Source: Marinomonas sp. SBI8L
GTDB lineage: Bacteria; Pseudomonadota; Gammaproteobacteria; Pseudomonadales; Marinomonadaceae
NCBI RefSeq assembly: GCF_001624705.1
Contig: NZ_JSEO01000018.1
Span: forward strand, 1-64,000
Reading direction: 5' to 3'
Length of the DNA: 64,000 nucleotides
Numbering within the stretch: the stretch's first letter is position 1; each line of letters starts with the position of its first letter. Position numbers and translations under genes: made by a program. Shown piece after piece: positions 16,701 through 25,850 of the stretch. The notes under the pieces are model-generated. The model had not been told where the DNA came from and made no database searches. It saw only the letters and a list, made by a program, of their open reading frames with translations.

Positions 16701-17714
16701 TTAAATTCGTCCCTCTTCCATGGCATGACAAGCAACAGAGCTTAAGTCATCATGCAGTACCATTTTAGGTTCTTCGTGTTTGCAGCGTTCATTAGCATGG
16801 GCACATCTTGCTTGAAACACGCAACCTTGTGGTTTGTTAAAAGGGGTGGGGACTTCACCAACTAGACGAATAGGTTGGATAGAGTTGTCATCAAGACGAG
16901 GTATCGCAGATAAAAGCGCCTGAGTATAAGGGTGTTTAGGGCTCTTAAATAGGGTTTTTGTATCTGCTAGCTCGCATACTTTGCCTAAGTACATAACCGC
17001 AACACGGTTGGAAAAGTGCTCTACCACGGTAAGGTCATGGGTTATGAAAAGATAGGTTAAACCACGTTCTTCTTGTTTATCCATCATCAGGTTGAGAACC
17101 TGTGCTTGCACAGATACATCGAGTGCTGCTAGTGGTTCGTCAGCCACAATAAAATCAGGGTCTACAGATAAAGCGCGAGCAATGCTAATACGCTGTCTTT
17201 GACCGCCTGAAAATTCATGAGGGTAGTAATCACTCAAGTCAGGGCTTAGATCGACAGATTCCATCAGCTTTGCCACTTTATAATCCACATCGTCTTGAGA
17301 GAGTTGCGGGTTATGGAAAGACACTGGCTCAGATAATGTTTGGTAGATTGTCATTCTTGGATTTAATGAAGCATATGGATTTTGGAAAATCATCTGCATG
17401 CTACGTCTAAATAGCATTCGTTGGCGTTCATTAAGATTATCAATGCGCTGATCTTGATAATGAATTTGTCCAGCACTTAACGAGTTAAGGCCCATAATGA
17501 CCCGTGCTAAGGTAGATTTACCACAGCCAGTTTCGCCAACAACGCATAAGGATTCACCTTTTTGAATGGTGAGGTTTACGCCATTTAGTGCATGTACTTG
17601 TTCTTTTTTACGGCTAACCTTGCCTTTATTAAAGCGGATTTCGTTAAGCCAACTTTGCTCAATATCAAAGCGCTTTTCTACTCCACTTAACTGAATTAAC
17701 GGCGATTGTTTCAT
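16701..17714 (-). CDS. Peptide-type ABC importer ATPase (DppF/OppF-like)
   Basis: A 337-residue ATPase that powers uptake through the two permeases encoded upstream. Walker A is GETGCGKST, the signature is EFSGGQRQRISIARAL, Walker B is PDFIVADEPLAALDV, and the switch His lies in FITHDLTVV. The C-terminal oligopeptide-transporter extension (PHKHPYTQALL-like, then CVFQARCAHANERC) with clustered cysteines is typical of OppF/DppF, where these Cys can bind an FeS cluster. It overlaps the second ATPase gene by four bases. The substrate class, peptide or nickel/opine-like, is not decidable. Confidence 0.9.
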   Translation of the reverse strand: MKQSPLIQLSGVEKRFDIEQSWLNEIRFNKGKVSRKKEQVHALNGVNLTIQKGESLCVVGETGCGKSTLARVIMGLNSLSAGQIHYQDQRIDNLNERQRMLFRRSMQMIFQNPYASLNPRMTIYQTLSEPVSFHNPQLSQDDVDYKVAKLMESVDLSPDLSDYYPHEFSGGQRQRISIARALSVDPDFIVADEPLAALDVSVQAQVLNLMMDKQEERGLTYLFITHDLTVVEHFSNRVAVMYLGKVCELADTKTLFKSPKHPYTQALLSAIPRLDDNSIQPIRLVGEVPTPFNKPQGCVFQARCAHANERCKHEEPKMVLHDDLSSVACHAMEEGRI

Positions 17715-18703
17715 ACTTCGTCGTACTCCGAAAATTCACTTAACATATCCTCAACCATGTAACAGGCTACGGTTGAAATACCTGAATAAATATACCCCGG
17801 TTGTTCTACACTGCATTTCTCTGTCGCGTATTTGCATCTAGGATGAAAAGCACAACCACTAGGACGATTCATGAGAGAGGGCATACTGCCGGTAATTTGG
17901 TTAAGCCTTTGCCCTGGCAGTGCCATTTGCGGTAAAGCACTTAATAAGCCTTGAGTATAAGGATGCTGTGGATCATTGATTATTTCTAGGGTCGGGCCTT
18001 CTTCTACAATACGTCCTGCATACATAACCATGGTACGTTCTGCCACACGAGAGACTACGCCTAAGTCATGGGTAATCAATATTAGGGCGACATTACAGAC
18101 TTCGCACATGTGTTTTAGTAGTTCAAGAATCTCAGCTTGAATGGTCACATCTAAGGCTGTTGTTGGCTCATCGGCAATAATGATGTCAGGATTGAGTATC
18201 ATGGCAATCGCGATAATAACCCTTTGTCTCATACCTCCAGAAAGCTCATGAGGAAACTGATCAAACCTGAGTTCAGGTGATGGAATTTGTACCTGAGCAA
18301 GTCTATCTATGGCTATCTTCTTCGCATCTTTTTTACTCATGGTCGTATGGCTGCGAATCGCTTCAACCATTTGCACGCCAACACTGATAACAGGATTAAG
18401 CGTCATCATGGGGTCTTGGAATATCATGGCAATACGCTTGCCACGAACATGTCTCAATTGACGATGAGACAATTGTGTTAATTCTTTACCATCTAGCTTA
18501 ATTGAGCCCGACTCAATAAAACCAGGTTTGCTGATAAGGTTCACAATCGAGAAACCTAGAATGGATTTCCCCGCACCAGACTCACCCACGAGAGCAACTC
18601 TTTCGCCTCTTTCTAAGCTAAAGCTCACATCATAAAGAGCTTGCATAACGCCTGACTTTAAACCAAAGCAGACATTTAAATTTCTTACGTCTAATAAGGT
18701 CAT
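17711..18703 (-). CDS. Peptide-type ABC importer ATPase (DppD/OppD-like)
   Basis: A 330-residue ATPase paired with the DppF-like subunit. Walker A is GESGAGKS, the signature is ELSGGMRQRVIIAIAM and Walker B is PDIIIADEPTTALDV. The C-terminal cysteine cluster GCAFHPRCKYATEKC matches OppD/DppD proteins. The start was placed at ATG 18703, just after the permease stop codon; a longer reading to 18748 would run 15 residues into the permease gene. The tight spacing (2-base gap upstream, 4-base overlap downstream) shows one operon. Confidence 0.9.
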   Translation of the reverse strand: MTLLDVRNLNVCFGLKSGVMQALYDVSFSLERGERVALVGESGAGKSILGFSIVNLISKPGFIESGSIKLDGKELTQLSHRQLRHVRGKRIAMIFQDPMMTLNPVISVGVQMVEAIRSHTTMSKKDAKKIAIDRLAQVQIPSPELRFDQFPHELSGGMRQRVIIAIAMILNPDIIIADEPTTALDVTIQAEILELLKHMCEVCNVALILITHDLGVVSRVAERTMVMYAGRIVEEGPTLEIINDPQHPYTQGLLSALPQMALPGQRLNQITGSMPSLMNRPSGCAFHPRCKYATEKCSVEQPGYIYSGISTVACYMVEDMLSEFSEYDEV

Positions 18704-18705
18704 AA

Positions 18706-19647
18706 TTAGTCTTTGTAAATCTTTGGATTTAAGTGGTCTCTTAACCAATCACCTAATAGGTTCATGACTAAGATAAGAAGGATCAAGGTTGCGCTAGGGA
18801 TGATGCATATCCACCAAGCGCCAGAAAATACGTAGCTAAAGCCAATGGAAATTAATGAGCCTAAAGAAGGCTCAGAAACAGGCATACCTAAGCCTAAAAA
18901 GGATAAGGCAGCCTCAGCCACAATCGCGTTAGCAATTTGAATCGTAAAAATAACTAATAAAGGAGACATGGTATTTGGCAAGATATGTTTGAACATAATA
19001 CGCATAGGACCGATGCCCATAATTCTTGCAGCATCTACATATTCTTTTTGCTTTTCCGCCAATACGGAGGCTCGTATAGTTCTTGCAAAAAGAGGCCATT
19101 CAGCCAAACCAATAACAAGTATGAGCATTATCATGGCAAGTTGTTGGTAATAGTCACTGCCAAACAAGGTCTGAAATATAGCGAGAAAAACGATCGCAAT
19201 CATCATGGTGGAGAAAGACAGTTGAATATCCGCACAACGCATGAAAAAGTTATCTAGTCTGCCGCCAGCGTAACCGGCTGTTAAACCAATAAAAATGCCT
19301 AATCCCGCCTGAATAATAACGGCTAATAAACCTATGCTTAAAGATAGGCGTGTGCCATATAATATGGTGGAGAGTAGGTCTCTACCTTGGGCGTCTGTGC
19401 CTAATAGAAAGCGTTCATCACCACTTATCCAATAGGGGGCAATTTCTGAATTTTCAAGATCCATAAATTGAGGATCATAAGGATCAAACGGTGCAATGAG
19501 TGGAGCCGCTAGTGCAACCACACAATAGAAAATAAAGATAACCAAAGATAGAACGGCAAGTTTATCACTTAGAAAGCCATTCCAAATATGTTTCCATCTT
19601 TGTTTACTAATGGGTAGAAGAGACAACTCTTTAACTGAATACTTCAT
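18706..19647 (-). CDS. Peptide-type ABC importer permease (DppC-like)
   Basis: A 313-residue inner-membrane permease with a cytoplasmic N-terminus, a first helix at about residues 30-52 and five more helices. The segment LLGTDAQGRDLLSTILYGTRLSLSIG is the DppC-family hallmark (split here by position only: it begins near residue 82). The EAA loop for ATPase contact is YVDAARIMGIGPMRIMFKHI. It forms the translocation pore with the DppB-like protein, whose gene overlaps by four bases. Confidence 0.9.
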   Translation of the reverse strand: MKYSVKELSLLPISKQRWKHIWNGFLSDKLAVLSLVIFIFYCVVALAAPLIAPFDPYDPQFMDLENSEIAPYWISGDERFLLGTDAQGRDLLSTILYGTRLSLSIGLLAVIIQAGLGIFIGLTAGYAGGRLDNFFMRCADIQLSFSTMMIAIVFLAIFQTLFGSDYYQQLAMIMLILVIGLAEWPLFARTIRASVLAEKQKEYVDAARIMGIGPMRIMFKHILPNTMSPLLVIFTIQIANAIVAEAALSFLGLGMPVSEPSLGSLISIGFSYVFSGAWWICIIPSATLILLILVMNLLGDWLRDHLNPKIYKD

Positions 19648-20624
19648 AGGCCATGACTCGCCAGTTTAACGGTAGGGTTGATATAGCCGTAGATTAAATC
19701 AACTAGGGTGTTTGAAATAACGAAGATAGCGCCTACTACAATAAGGTAAGCGGAAATAAGCGGACTATCGACTCGGTTTACGGCATCAAGAAATAAGCTC
19801 CCCATGCCAGGCCATTGGAAAATGGTTTCGGTCAAAATGGTATAAGCAACCAAAGTACCTACTTGAATGCCACCAATGGTTATAATTGGCAACATGGTGT
19901 TTTTAAAGGCGTGCACAAAGTAGATACGTGCAGGTGACAAACCTTTTGCCCAAGCATACTTTACATATTCTGAGTGCAGCACTTCTAACATCTCAGAGCG
20001 AATCAGCCTGACAAACATAGGAAGCAGGGCAATGGCTAAAGAGAAGCTTGGTAAGATCAAATGACTAAGTCCATCTAAGGTTAGAAAGCCTGTCTCCCAA
20101 ATACCAAAGACTAAGACGGTATCGCCACGGCCAAAACTAGGTGTCCACTGTAATTCAATAGAAAAGGTATAAAGCAAAAAGATACCGACAATAAAAATCG
20201 GAACAGACAAGCCAATGGTACTGGAGAACATTAAAAATCTTGCGAGTATGTTTTTAGGCCGAATGGCAGCAAAAATACCACATGGGATAGAGACCATAAT
20301 AATGATGATAATAGCGGAAAAAGCGAGTTCAAAAGTCGCAGGTAGCTTTTTCAAAATGACATCTAATGCGGGCTCCTTATAAAAATAAGAGGTGCCAAAG
20401 TCTCCTTGTAAGACGTTTTTTGCATAGCGTGTGTATTGTTCAAACTTGGTGTCATTAAAGCCTTGCTCTTGGCGTATTTGCTCTATCTCAGCAGGAGAGA
20501 CGCTTTGCCCAACCATTTGTCGAACTGGGTCGCCAAGGCTGTCTTGAATGACAAAGCTGATAATGCTGATAACTGTCATCACCACACAGGCTTGTAACAA
20601 TCTTCGTAATAAAAATATTAACAT
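19644..20624 (-). CDS. Peptide-type ABC importer permease (DppB-like)
   Basis: A 326-residue inner-membrane permease with six predicted helices, beginning MLIFLLRRLLQACVVM as DppB/OppB proteins do. The large periplasmic loop contains GDFGTSYFYKEPALDVI, and the EAA loop is EYVKYAWAKGLSPARIYFVH. It is the second gene of the operon, 54 bases after the binding-protein gene and overlapping the DppC-like gene by four bases. Confidence 0.9.
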   Translation of the reverse strand: MLIFLLRRLLQACVVMTVISIISFVIQDSLGDPVRQMVGQSVSPAEIEQIRQEQGFNDTKFEQYTRYAKNVLQGDFGTSYFYKEPALDVILKKLPATFELAFSAIIIIIMVSIPCGIFAAIRPKNILARFLMFSSTIGLSVPIFIVGIFLLYTFSIELQWTPSFGRGDTVLVFGIWETGFLTLDGLSHLILPSFSLAIALLPMFVRLIRSEMLEVLHSEYVKYAWAKGLSPARIYFVHAFKNTMLPIITIGGIQVGTLVAYTILTETIFQWPGMGSLFLDAVNRVDSPLISAYLIVVGAIFVISNTLVDLIYGYINPTVKLASHGL

Positions 20625-20678
20625 CTAATAATCGTTCTTTTTGGAATCTGTGGTTTATTAATAGAAGAGGCTAACGAC

Positions 20679-22205
20679 TTAGTCTATGACAAGGTCACCT
20701 AAATAAGGCCAATCTTGAGAATTAATCACGTCTTTAATATTAACGTTTTGCTTAGCACCCCAAGCAAGGTGTTCCCATGCAATTGGAACAATCACAGCAT
20801 CTTGCGCTATGGTTGATTCGATTTGCTGTAATAAGCGAATACGCTTTTCAGGGTTTAATTCACGATTGGCAGACTTAATACGATTATCTAGGTTAGGGTT
20901 ACAATAGCCGTTTGCATTGTAGACACCATACCCCGTTTTTGCGTCTGGGCAGGCAATGATAAATTCAAAAATATTATTAGAATCTAGGGTGTCAGACTGC
21001 CAACCTAGCATCATAATGTCGGCAGAACGTTTATCAAATTCCTGAAAATATTGAGCTTTAGGTAAGGTTTTTAGATCCACTCTGATTTTAATCTTCGCCA
21101 GCATTGCTGTGATTGCTTGCGCTATTTTCTCATCATGAATATAGCGATTATTCGGCGCCATCATGCTAATTTTAAAGCCTTCTTCATAGCCTGCTTCACG
21201 CATTAACTGGCGTGCTTTATCTAGTTCAAAACGTGGCGTCAGTGAATCTAGATGGCCTAAGAAATCATCAGCACTCAGTTGTGCCGCTGCTGTTCCAAAG
21301 CCTTTTAGTATTTTATCAACAATGATTTCTTGGTTGATGGCAAGGTTAATCGCTTGGCGAACTTTAGTGTTTTTAAGCTCTTCTCGGCGGTTTTGGTTAA
21401 GCTGTAGGAACAAAATTCGAGTACTTGGTAGCGTCACTAATTGAATATTGCGACTGCGCTTAACTCTTGGCATATCTAAAGGTGAGATAGGAAAGATAAA
21501 GTCAACATCGCCAGAAAGAAGAGCTGCAAGCCTTGTTGCATCAGACTTGATAGTCGAGAATTCAATGCGATCAACATTGCCTTTACTTTTTGTGTCCCAG
21601 TAATTGGCATTACGAACAAATTCAATACGAGTACCAGGCTCTCGACTGGTAATAATAAAAGGGCCGGTGCCAGATAAGTTGCGGGAGGCGAAACTATTAC
21701 CGAATTTAACTATGTCATCACGACCTTGATAAAAATCTTTATCCATAGGGAAAAGGTAGGCCATCAAGTTAAGCAATAAAGGGGTTTGCTTATGGGTAAT
21801 AATATCAATGCTATGACTGTTTCGTTTTTCGATGTGTTTGATATTGTCGAATAATGCCCGAAACTCTACCGATGATTTAAGGCGCTTTACTGTATAAATA
21901 ACATCATCAGCGTCAAATTCATTACCAGAGTGGAAGTAAACCTCTCTACGAAGTTCGAAGCGTGTCGTTAGTTTATCGATACTCTTCCAGCTGGTGGCAA
22001 GGCGTGGCTCGAAAGTATGATCTTGTCTCCAGCGAAGTAGAGGATCAAAGGCTAAGTGAGATAGTTGTAATGTGCCTTGAGAAAGTTGTTCATGAGGGTC
22101 TAATGAAGACGGATCAGCGTCCGTAGCCATATGAAGTGTTGCCGCATAACTGGCTGAACAAATTAATAAACTCAAAAGAGTGATGAAGCGTGCCACAACC
22201 TTCAT
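20679..22205 (-). CDS. Periplasmic substrate-binding protein, SBP family 5
   Basis: A 508-residue binding protein for the importer. It has a Sec signal peptide (cut after ICSASYA) without a lipobox cysteine, so it is a soluble periplasmic protein. The start of the mature part, MATDADPSSLDPHEQ, and the later RQAINLAINQEIIVDKIL match the family-5 (peptide/nickel/dipeptide) solute-binding fold. It is the first gene of the five-gene leftward operon. Ligand identity cannot be decided, since this fold binds peptides, nickel chelates, glutathione and opines. Confidence 0.9.
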   Translation of the reverse strand: MKVVARFITLLSLLICSASYAATLHMATDADPSSLDPHEQLSQGTLQLSHLAFDPLLRWRQDHTFEPRLATSWKSIDKLTTRFELRREVYFHSGNEFDADDVIYTVKRLKSSVEFRALFDNIKHIEKRNSHSIDIITHKQTPLLLNLMAYLFPMDKDFYQGRDDIVKFGNSFASRNLSGTGPFIITSREPGTRIEFVRNANYWDTKSKGNVDRIEFSTIKSDATRLAALLSGDVDFIFPISPLDMPRVKRSRNIQLVTLPSTRILFLQLNQNRREELKNTKVRQAINLAINQEIIVDKILKGFGTAAAQLSADDFLGHLDSLTPRFELDKARQLMREAGYEEGFKISMMAPNNRYIHDEKIAQAITAMLAKIKIRVDLKTLPKAQYFQEFDKRSADIMMLGWQSDTLDSNNIFEFIIACPDAKTGYGVYNANGYCNPNLDNRIKSANRELNPEKRIRLLQQIESTIAQDAVIVPIAWEHLAWGAKQNVNIKDVINSQDWPYLGDLVID

Positions 22206-22644
22206 TTCTTATCCTTAAATTTTAAATGACCAAAGGCAGGGGATTAGCCTATCTAAGCAGAAGTCGCTAAGGCTTTTATTATTTAAAGTGTGGAATAAAT
22301 CACGAAATACATAGTGTAACTGAATGTTATATCAAGGTTATTATTCTAATTTTTATATTTGGTTGTAAAAATCCATTTAAACCAAGTCGCTAAATATAAG
22401 GTTTTGCCTGCCCCGACACCTTATATGTTAGATGAATAACAATATCGTTTTTCGAAAGACTTGCCAAGCTTTGAGCAGTTTCCTATGTAAAACAAGGTAA
22501 TAAACCGTGACTTTAAGCCGAGAAAAGCGCATAAAGTCTTACATCATGTTTTTTCTTGAGAGCTACTCAGGCAGTTATACGCGTTTTTTAATGTCGTATT
22601 AATCACTTTAAATTTACAGTTTTTTTGCGACAAATAGGTTATTT
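22206..22644. other. Intergenic region between divergent SBP gene and acpH
   Basis: These 439 bases contain no supported gene and must hold two divergent promoters. The one clear structure is a hairpin, ATATAAGG at 22394-22401 with CCTTATAT at 22419-22426, around a GC-rich loop. I see no riboswitch or RNA family that I recognise. Confidence 0.5.
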
Positions 22645-23253
22645 ATGAACTATCTGGCACACCTACATCTAGCAAAATTATCTAATACCTCCTATTCAGG
22701 CAGTTTAATGGCAGATTTCTGTCATGCTAATCAAATTCAGCTTTTACCTGAGGTAGTTCAAGATGGCATTAAACTTCACCAGTTTGTTGATAAGACATTT
22801 GATAGCCACCCGTTAAGTATTGAATTTAGGGCAGAACAAAAGATCGGCAGAAGACGTTTTGCTGGCATAGTGCAAGATTTATTAATGGACTATTGGTTGG
22901 TGAATAAATGGGCAGAATATAATGATGCCCCATTGCATCAGTTTTATGATGAGTTTATTCCTGACCTTTTAGCACATAAAGATCTGGCTAAGCCTGAGTT
23001 CCAAAGACTTGTTTTATCACTTAATGAGAGTCGTTGGTTGCAGAGTTTAGGGACTTTAAAAGGTATTGAAAGAGCCTTGATGTCCATTATCCGCCCTTGG
23101 CGTTATGGCGAGCATTTATTACCTTTTTATCAGGCGCTTCCTTATCTTCTAGAGCAGAGTGAAACCTTATTTGATGGTATTTATCCAAAGGTGATATCTG
23201 ATGTTAAAGAGGAAGTTGCCCGAACTAATGGCATAAAAAAAGCTAACCAGTAA
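22645..23253 (+). CDS. acpH: Acyl carrier protein phosphodiesterase
   Basis: A 202-residue cytoplasmic hydrolase of the AcpH (DUF479) family, which removes the 4'-phosphopantetheine arm from holo-ACP. Family features visible are MNYLAHLHLA at the start, GSLMADF near residue 20, the metal-binding GIKLHQFVDKTFDSHP near residues 42-57, and AGIVQDLLMDYWL near 74. Length is normal for the family. It is monocistronic, and its stop codon falls within the stem of a hairpin that looks like the terminator of a minus-strand transcript. Confidence 0.9.
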   Translation: MNYLAHLHLAKLSNTSYSGSLMADFCHANQIQLLPEVVQDGIKLHQFVDKTFDSHPLSIEFRAEQKIGRRRFAGIVQDLLMDYWLVNKWAEYNDAPLHQFYDEFIPDLLAHKDLAKPEFQRLVLSLNESRWLQSLGTLKGIERALMSIIRPWRYGEHLLPFYQALPYLLEQSETLFDGIYPKVISDVKEEVARTNGIKKANQ

Positions 23254-23359
23254 CCCTTACTGATTAGCTAGAAAGACATACCTTTGACATTATGTCTGAT
23301 CGAGAGAACGCTCAGACCAACAAGGCCTCTTGTTCAGGGATGCACCTGCTGATCTGAGT
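23234..23359 (-). ncRNA. Candidate small RNA on the minus strand, downstream of acpH
   Basis: The intergenic stretch 23254-23609 has no protein gene. On the minus strand there is a TATACT -10 box (complement of 23366-23371), a predicted start near 23359, and two short hairpins: AACAAG/CTTGTT at 23319-23334 and GTCTGA/TCAGAC at 23294-23317. A 12-pair stem with one mismatch (23241-23269, loop CCC) follows, then six T residues from 23240 to 23235. That is the layout of a roughly 125-base terminated transcript. The -35 box is poor. I do not recognise an RNA family; 6S, SRP and Spot 42 do not fit. Confidence 0.45.
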
Positions 23360-23609
23360 AAAGCGAGTATAAACTTAGGTTAAATTACTGTTTTGATTTA
23401 CATCATAGCTAATGGCTTTGAGTCGATAGTCTTTATCTTAATGTCGTTTTAAGCCAATTTGGGCCGTATTTATTGATGAGTATCATGTGGTTTTGCTGCT
23501 GAATGAAATTACCTAGAAGGCCTAATGACAAGTGTTAGCGGCTTACTTCGAGCGGTTAGTGTGTTAGAATCCTGCGCCTTATATGTTTAGAAGATAAAAG
23601 GTGAGTTTA

Positions 23610-24590
23610 GTGAGCGTCCAGTGGTTCCCCGGGCATATGAATAAAGCCCGTCGTGAAATTGAAGATGTCATGACGCAGGTGGATATTGTTATCGAAGTGC
23701 TCGATGCAAGAATTCCAGATTCAAGCCAGAATCCTATGTTAAGCCAGCTCAGAGGTGATGTACCAGTATTGCGTCTTTTGAATAAAAAAGACTTAGCAGA
23801 TAAAGATCGTATCAGCACTTGGTTGGATTATTGGCAAGAGCAAGAATCAATCACAGCAAAACCTTTTTCAACCTTAGATAAGCAAGATCTTGCGAATGTT
23901 AAAAACTGGGTAGCTAAGCTTGTGCCTCACAGGGGCACAGCAGAAAAGCCGATTCGCGCCATGATTGCAGGTATTCCTAATGTGGGTAAGTCTAGTCTGA
24001 TGAACGCTTTACTAGGTAGGCGTGTCGCTAAGGTTGGGGATGAGCCTGCTGTTACTAAATCTCAGCAAAAGTTAAAAGTTACTCCAGGTTTTGTCTTGCT
24101 AGATACGCCTGGTATTTTATGGCCAAAGATTGAAAATCCTAAAGCCAGCTATCGTTTGGCTGTCACAGGTGCAGTTCGCGATACGGCGATTGATTATCAA
24201 GATGTTGCCTTGGTAGGGCTTGAATTTTTTATTGAGCATTACCCTGATTATATTATTAGTCGATATAAGTTTAAAACTGAGCTAGGCACGGCGGATGAGG
24301 TGCTTGGTATTATAGGTTCGAAACGTGGTGCATTAAGAGCGGGCGGTGTGATTGATATGCATAAAGCTGCTGAAGTCTTTTTGCATGATGTACGCAGTGG
24401 TGCTATAGGAACCTACGTGATGGAAACACCAGAGATGATCTTAGAAGAAGAGCGTCAGGTTGAGATAGTTAAAGCGGAGAAAGAAGCCAAGCGTCAAGCT
24501 AGGTTGGCAGCTGCTGTTCCGCAAAGGCAACAAAGCCAAAACCGTACAGAAAGAACACAGGATATTCCTCCGGAAAGTTTGAAAAAATAA
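23610..24590 (+). CDS. ylqF: Ribosome biogenesis GTPase YlqF/RbgA family
   Basis: A 326-residue circularly permuted GTPase for late 50S subunit assembly. The motif order is permuted: NKKDLAD (G4) comes first, near residue 58, then GIPNVGKSSLMNALLG (G1) near 120, then LLDTPGILWPK (G3) near 162. The start is set at GTG 23610, where AAGGTGAG lies upstream at good distance and the protein begins close to the family-typical QWFPGHM; a GTG at 23601 lacks such a site. The last 40 residues are charged and Gln-rich. Confidence 0.92.
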   Translation: MSVQWFPGHMNKARREIEDVMTQVDIVIEVLDARIPDSSQNPMLSQLRGDVPVLRLLNKKDLADKDRISTWLDYWQEQESITAKPFSTLDKQDLANVKNWVAKLVPHRGTAEKPIRAMIAGIPNVGKSSLMNALLGRRVAKVGDEPAVTKSQQKLKVTPGFVLLDTPGILWPKIENPKASYRLAVTGAVRDTAIDYQDVALVGLEFFIEHYPDYIISRYKFKTELGTADEVLGIIGSKRGALRAGGVIDMHKAAEVFLHDVRSGAIGTYVMETPEMILEEERQVEIVKAEKEAKRQARLAAAVPQRQQSQNRTERTQDIPPESLKK

Positions 24591-24665
24591 TCCTTTTTAG
24601 TGAATTAATAAATAGCAATGAAGTTGAATAGAATAAGCGTAAAGCAAGGTGTAAGAGGTTAGGTT

Positions 24666-25046
24666 ATGGACTATGAAATAGCATTTGATGATACAGAGCA
24701 AACCTACCGTATAGCGACTGAATATGAGTTTTCAGCGATAGCAGATTGGGTAAGTGAAGAGTTAAAAGAAAGAGAAGATATCCAAAAAGTATTGCAAAGT
24801 ATCCACTTAGTTGACGCAGATACAGAAACACAGATTACCCAGCAAGGTGTTTATATTGTCAGCATAGGTGCAGAAGGTGTGAGCGTAAATCGCCAAGTTG
24901 ATATGAGTGATGTTGGCGAAGAGATTAGTGCCATGTTTGATACTCAGAGTGATTTTTATCAAGCTTCAGATGAAGGTATTAAGTCTGAATGTGGTTTGGA
25001 AGATATGGTGGGTTTGTTAGAAGATTGGCATAACTTACTGTATTAA
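24666..25046 (+). CDS. yacL: YacL-family (UPF0231) protein
   Basis: A 126-residue acidic cytoplasmic protein. It starts MDYEIAFDD and ends with CGLEDMVGLLEDWHNLL, which parallels the MDYEF opening and CGVEDFLQVV ending of E. coli YacL, an uncharacterised UPF0231 protein. The length is also close. No catalytic motif is visible. It is followed after 128 bases by another small acidic protein gene on the same strand. Confidence 0.75.
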   Translation: MDYEIAFDDTEQTYRIATEYEFSAIADWVSEELKEREDIQKVLQSIHLVDADTETQITQQGVYIVSIGAEGVSVNRQVDMSDVGEEISAMFDTQSDFYQASDEGIKSECGLEDMVGLLEDWHNLLY

Positions 25047-25174
25047 ATATTTTTGTCATGCAAATTGTATGTAATTAATATTGTTCATGATCCTAGCTAA
25101 GTTTACACTTAGACTAAGTGGTTAAGATTTGAATCTTAACCACATCTTTCTATTTTACGTTTTAGGGATTCAAC

Positions 25175-25762
25175 ATGCTTATCGAACTAGAAAAGGCACA
25201 AACTCGAAATAACCTAGTACGAATTTTTCGAGAAGAACTTGATGGTCCGGATAACTGGAGTGATGGATTCATTATTGATGCCAATGAAGAAATGGTGCTT
25301 CTACAACTGGTAGATGACAGTATCCGTTTAAACGGTTATCAAATTTTATTTTTAGAAGATATTAGCGACTTTGTGCATCCAGCGCCTTTTAATGATTTCC
25401 AGAAAAAGGTGTTAGAGCTTCGTGAAGAAGAAGCACAAAACCCTGAAATTGAGCTAGGTGACCTTAGCCAGATATTACTTGATATCAGTGAAGACTTTGG
25501 TCTAGTGACATTACATCGTGAAGAGCTTGAAAGTGACAGTTGTGAGATTGGTCGCGTTGTCAAAGCTGACGAAGTGAGTTTTGAATTAGAAGAGATTGGT
25601 TCTGATGCTCGCTGGTTCGATGAAACGTATGAATACGATTTGTATGATATTACTCGTATTGAGTTTGGTGGCGCATACGAAGAAGCACTGCTTTTGGTTA
25701 ATGATGATCTTGGTGAAGACTCATACGAACTTAACACCAGTCTAGAAGAAAGCGAACTATAA
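25175..25762 (+). CDS. Acidic hypothetical protein
   Basis: A 195-residue protein that I do not recognise. It is very rich in Glu, Asp and Leu, contains two Trp residues and no membrane helix or signal peptide, and looks like two related beta-rich halves. The first half has DGFIIDANEEMVLLQLVDD and the second GRVVKADEVSFELEEIG, each followed by a 'YDI/EDI' strand, which suggests an internal duplication of a small barrel. Normal codon use and a strong terminator after it support a real gene. It may be a cytoplasmic binding or adaptor protein; no function is claimed. Confidence 0.75.
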   Translation: MLIELEKAQTRNNLVRIFREELDGPDNWSDGFIIDANEEMVLLQLVDDSIRLNGYQILFLEDISDFVHPAPFNDFQKKVLELREEEAQNPEIELGDLSQILLDISEDFGLVTLHREELESDSCEIGRVVKADEVSFELEEIGSDARWFDETYEYDLYDITRIEFGGAYEEALLLVNDDLGEDSYELNTSLEESEL

Positions 25763-25776
25763 ATTAGTTCTACTTT

Positions 25777-25822
25777 TGCTAGACATAAAAAAAGCCCATA
25801 TGGGCTTTTTTTATGTCTAGCA
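25777..25822. terminator. Perfect 46-base palindromic bidirectional terminator
   Basis: TGCTAGACATAAAAAAAGCC and its exact complement meet at CATATG, giving 23-base arms with flanking A and T runs that terminate both convergent transcripts. Confidence 0.95.
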
Positions 25823-25850
25823 TTCTTACCAAATTGATTTTTAGAGAAAT

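Noticed and set aside
23241-23269. Ordinary plus-strand terminator for acpH
   Set aside because: The stem overlaps the acpH stop codon but no T run follows on the plus strand; the six T residues are on the minus strand, so it was assigned to a minus-strand transcript.
25339-25737. A 132-codon minus-strand frame opposite the acidic protein gene
   Set aside because: Its product is extremely serine-rich, the normal shadow of an acidic gene read backwards; the plus-strand frame has a good start and terminator.
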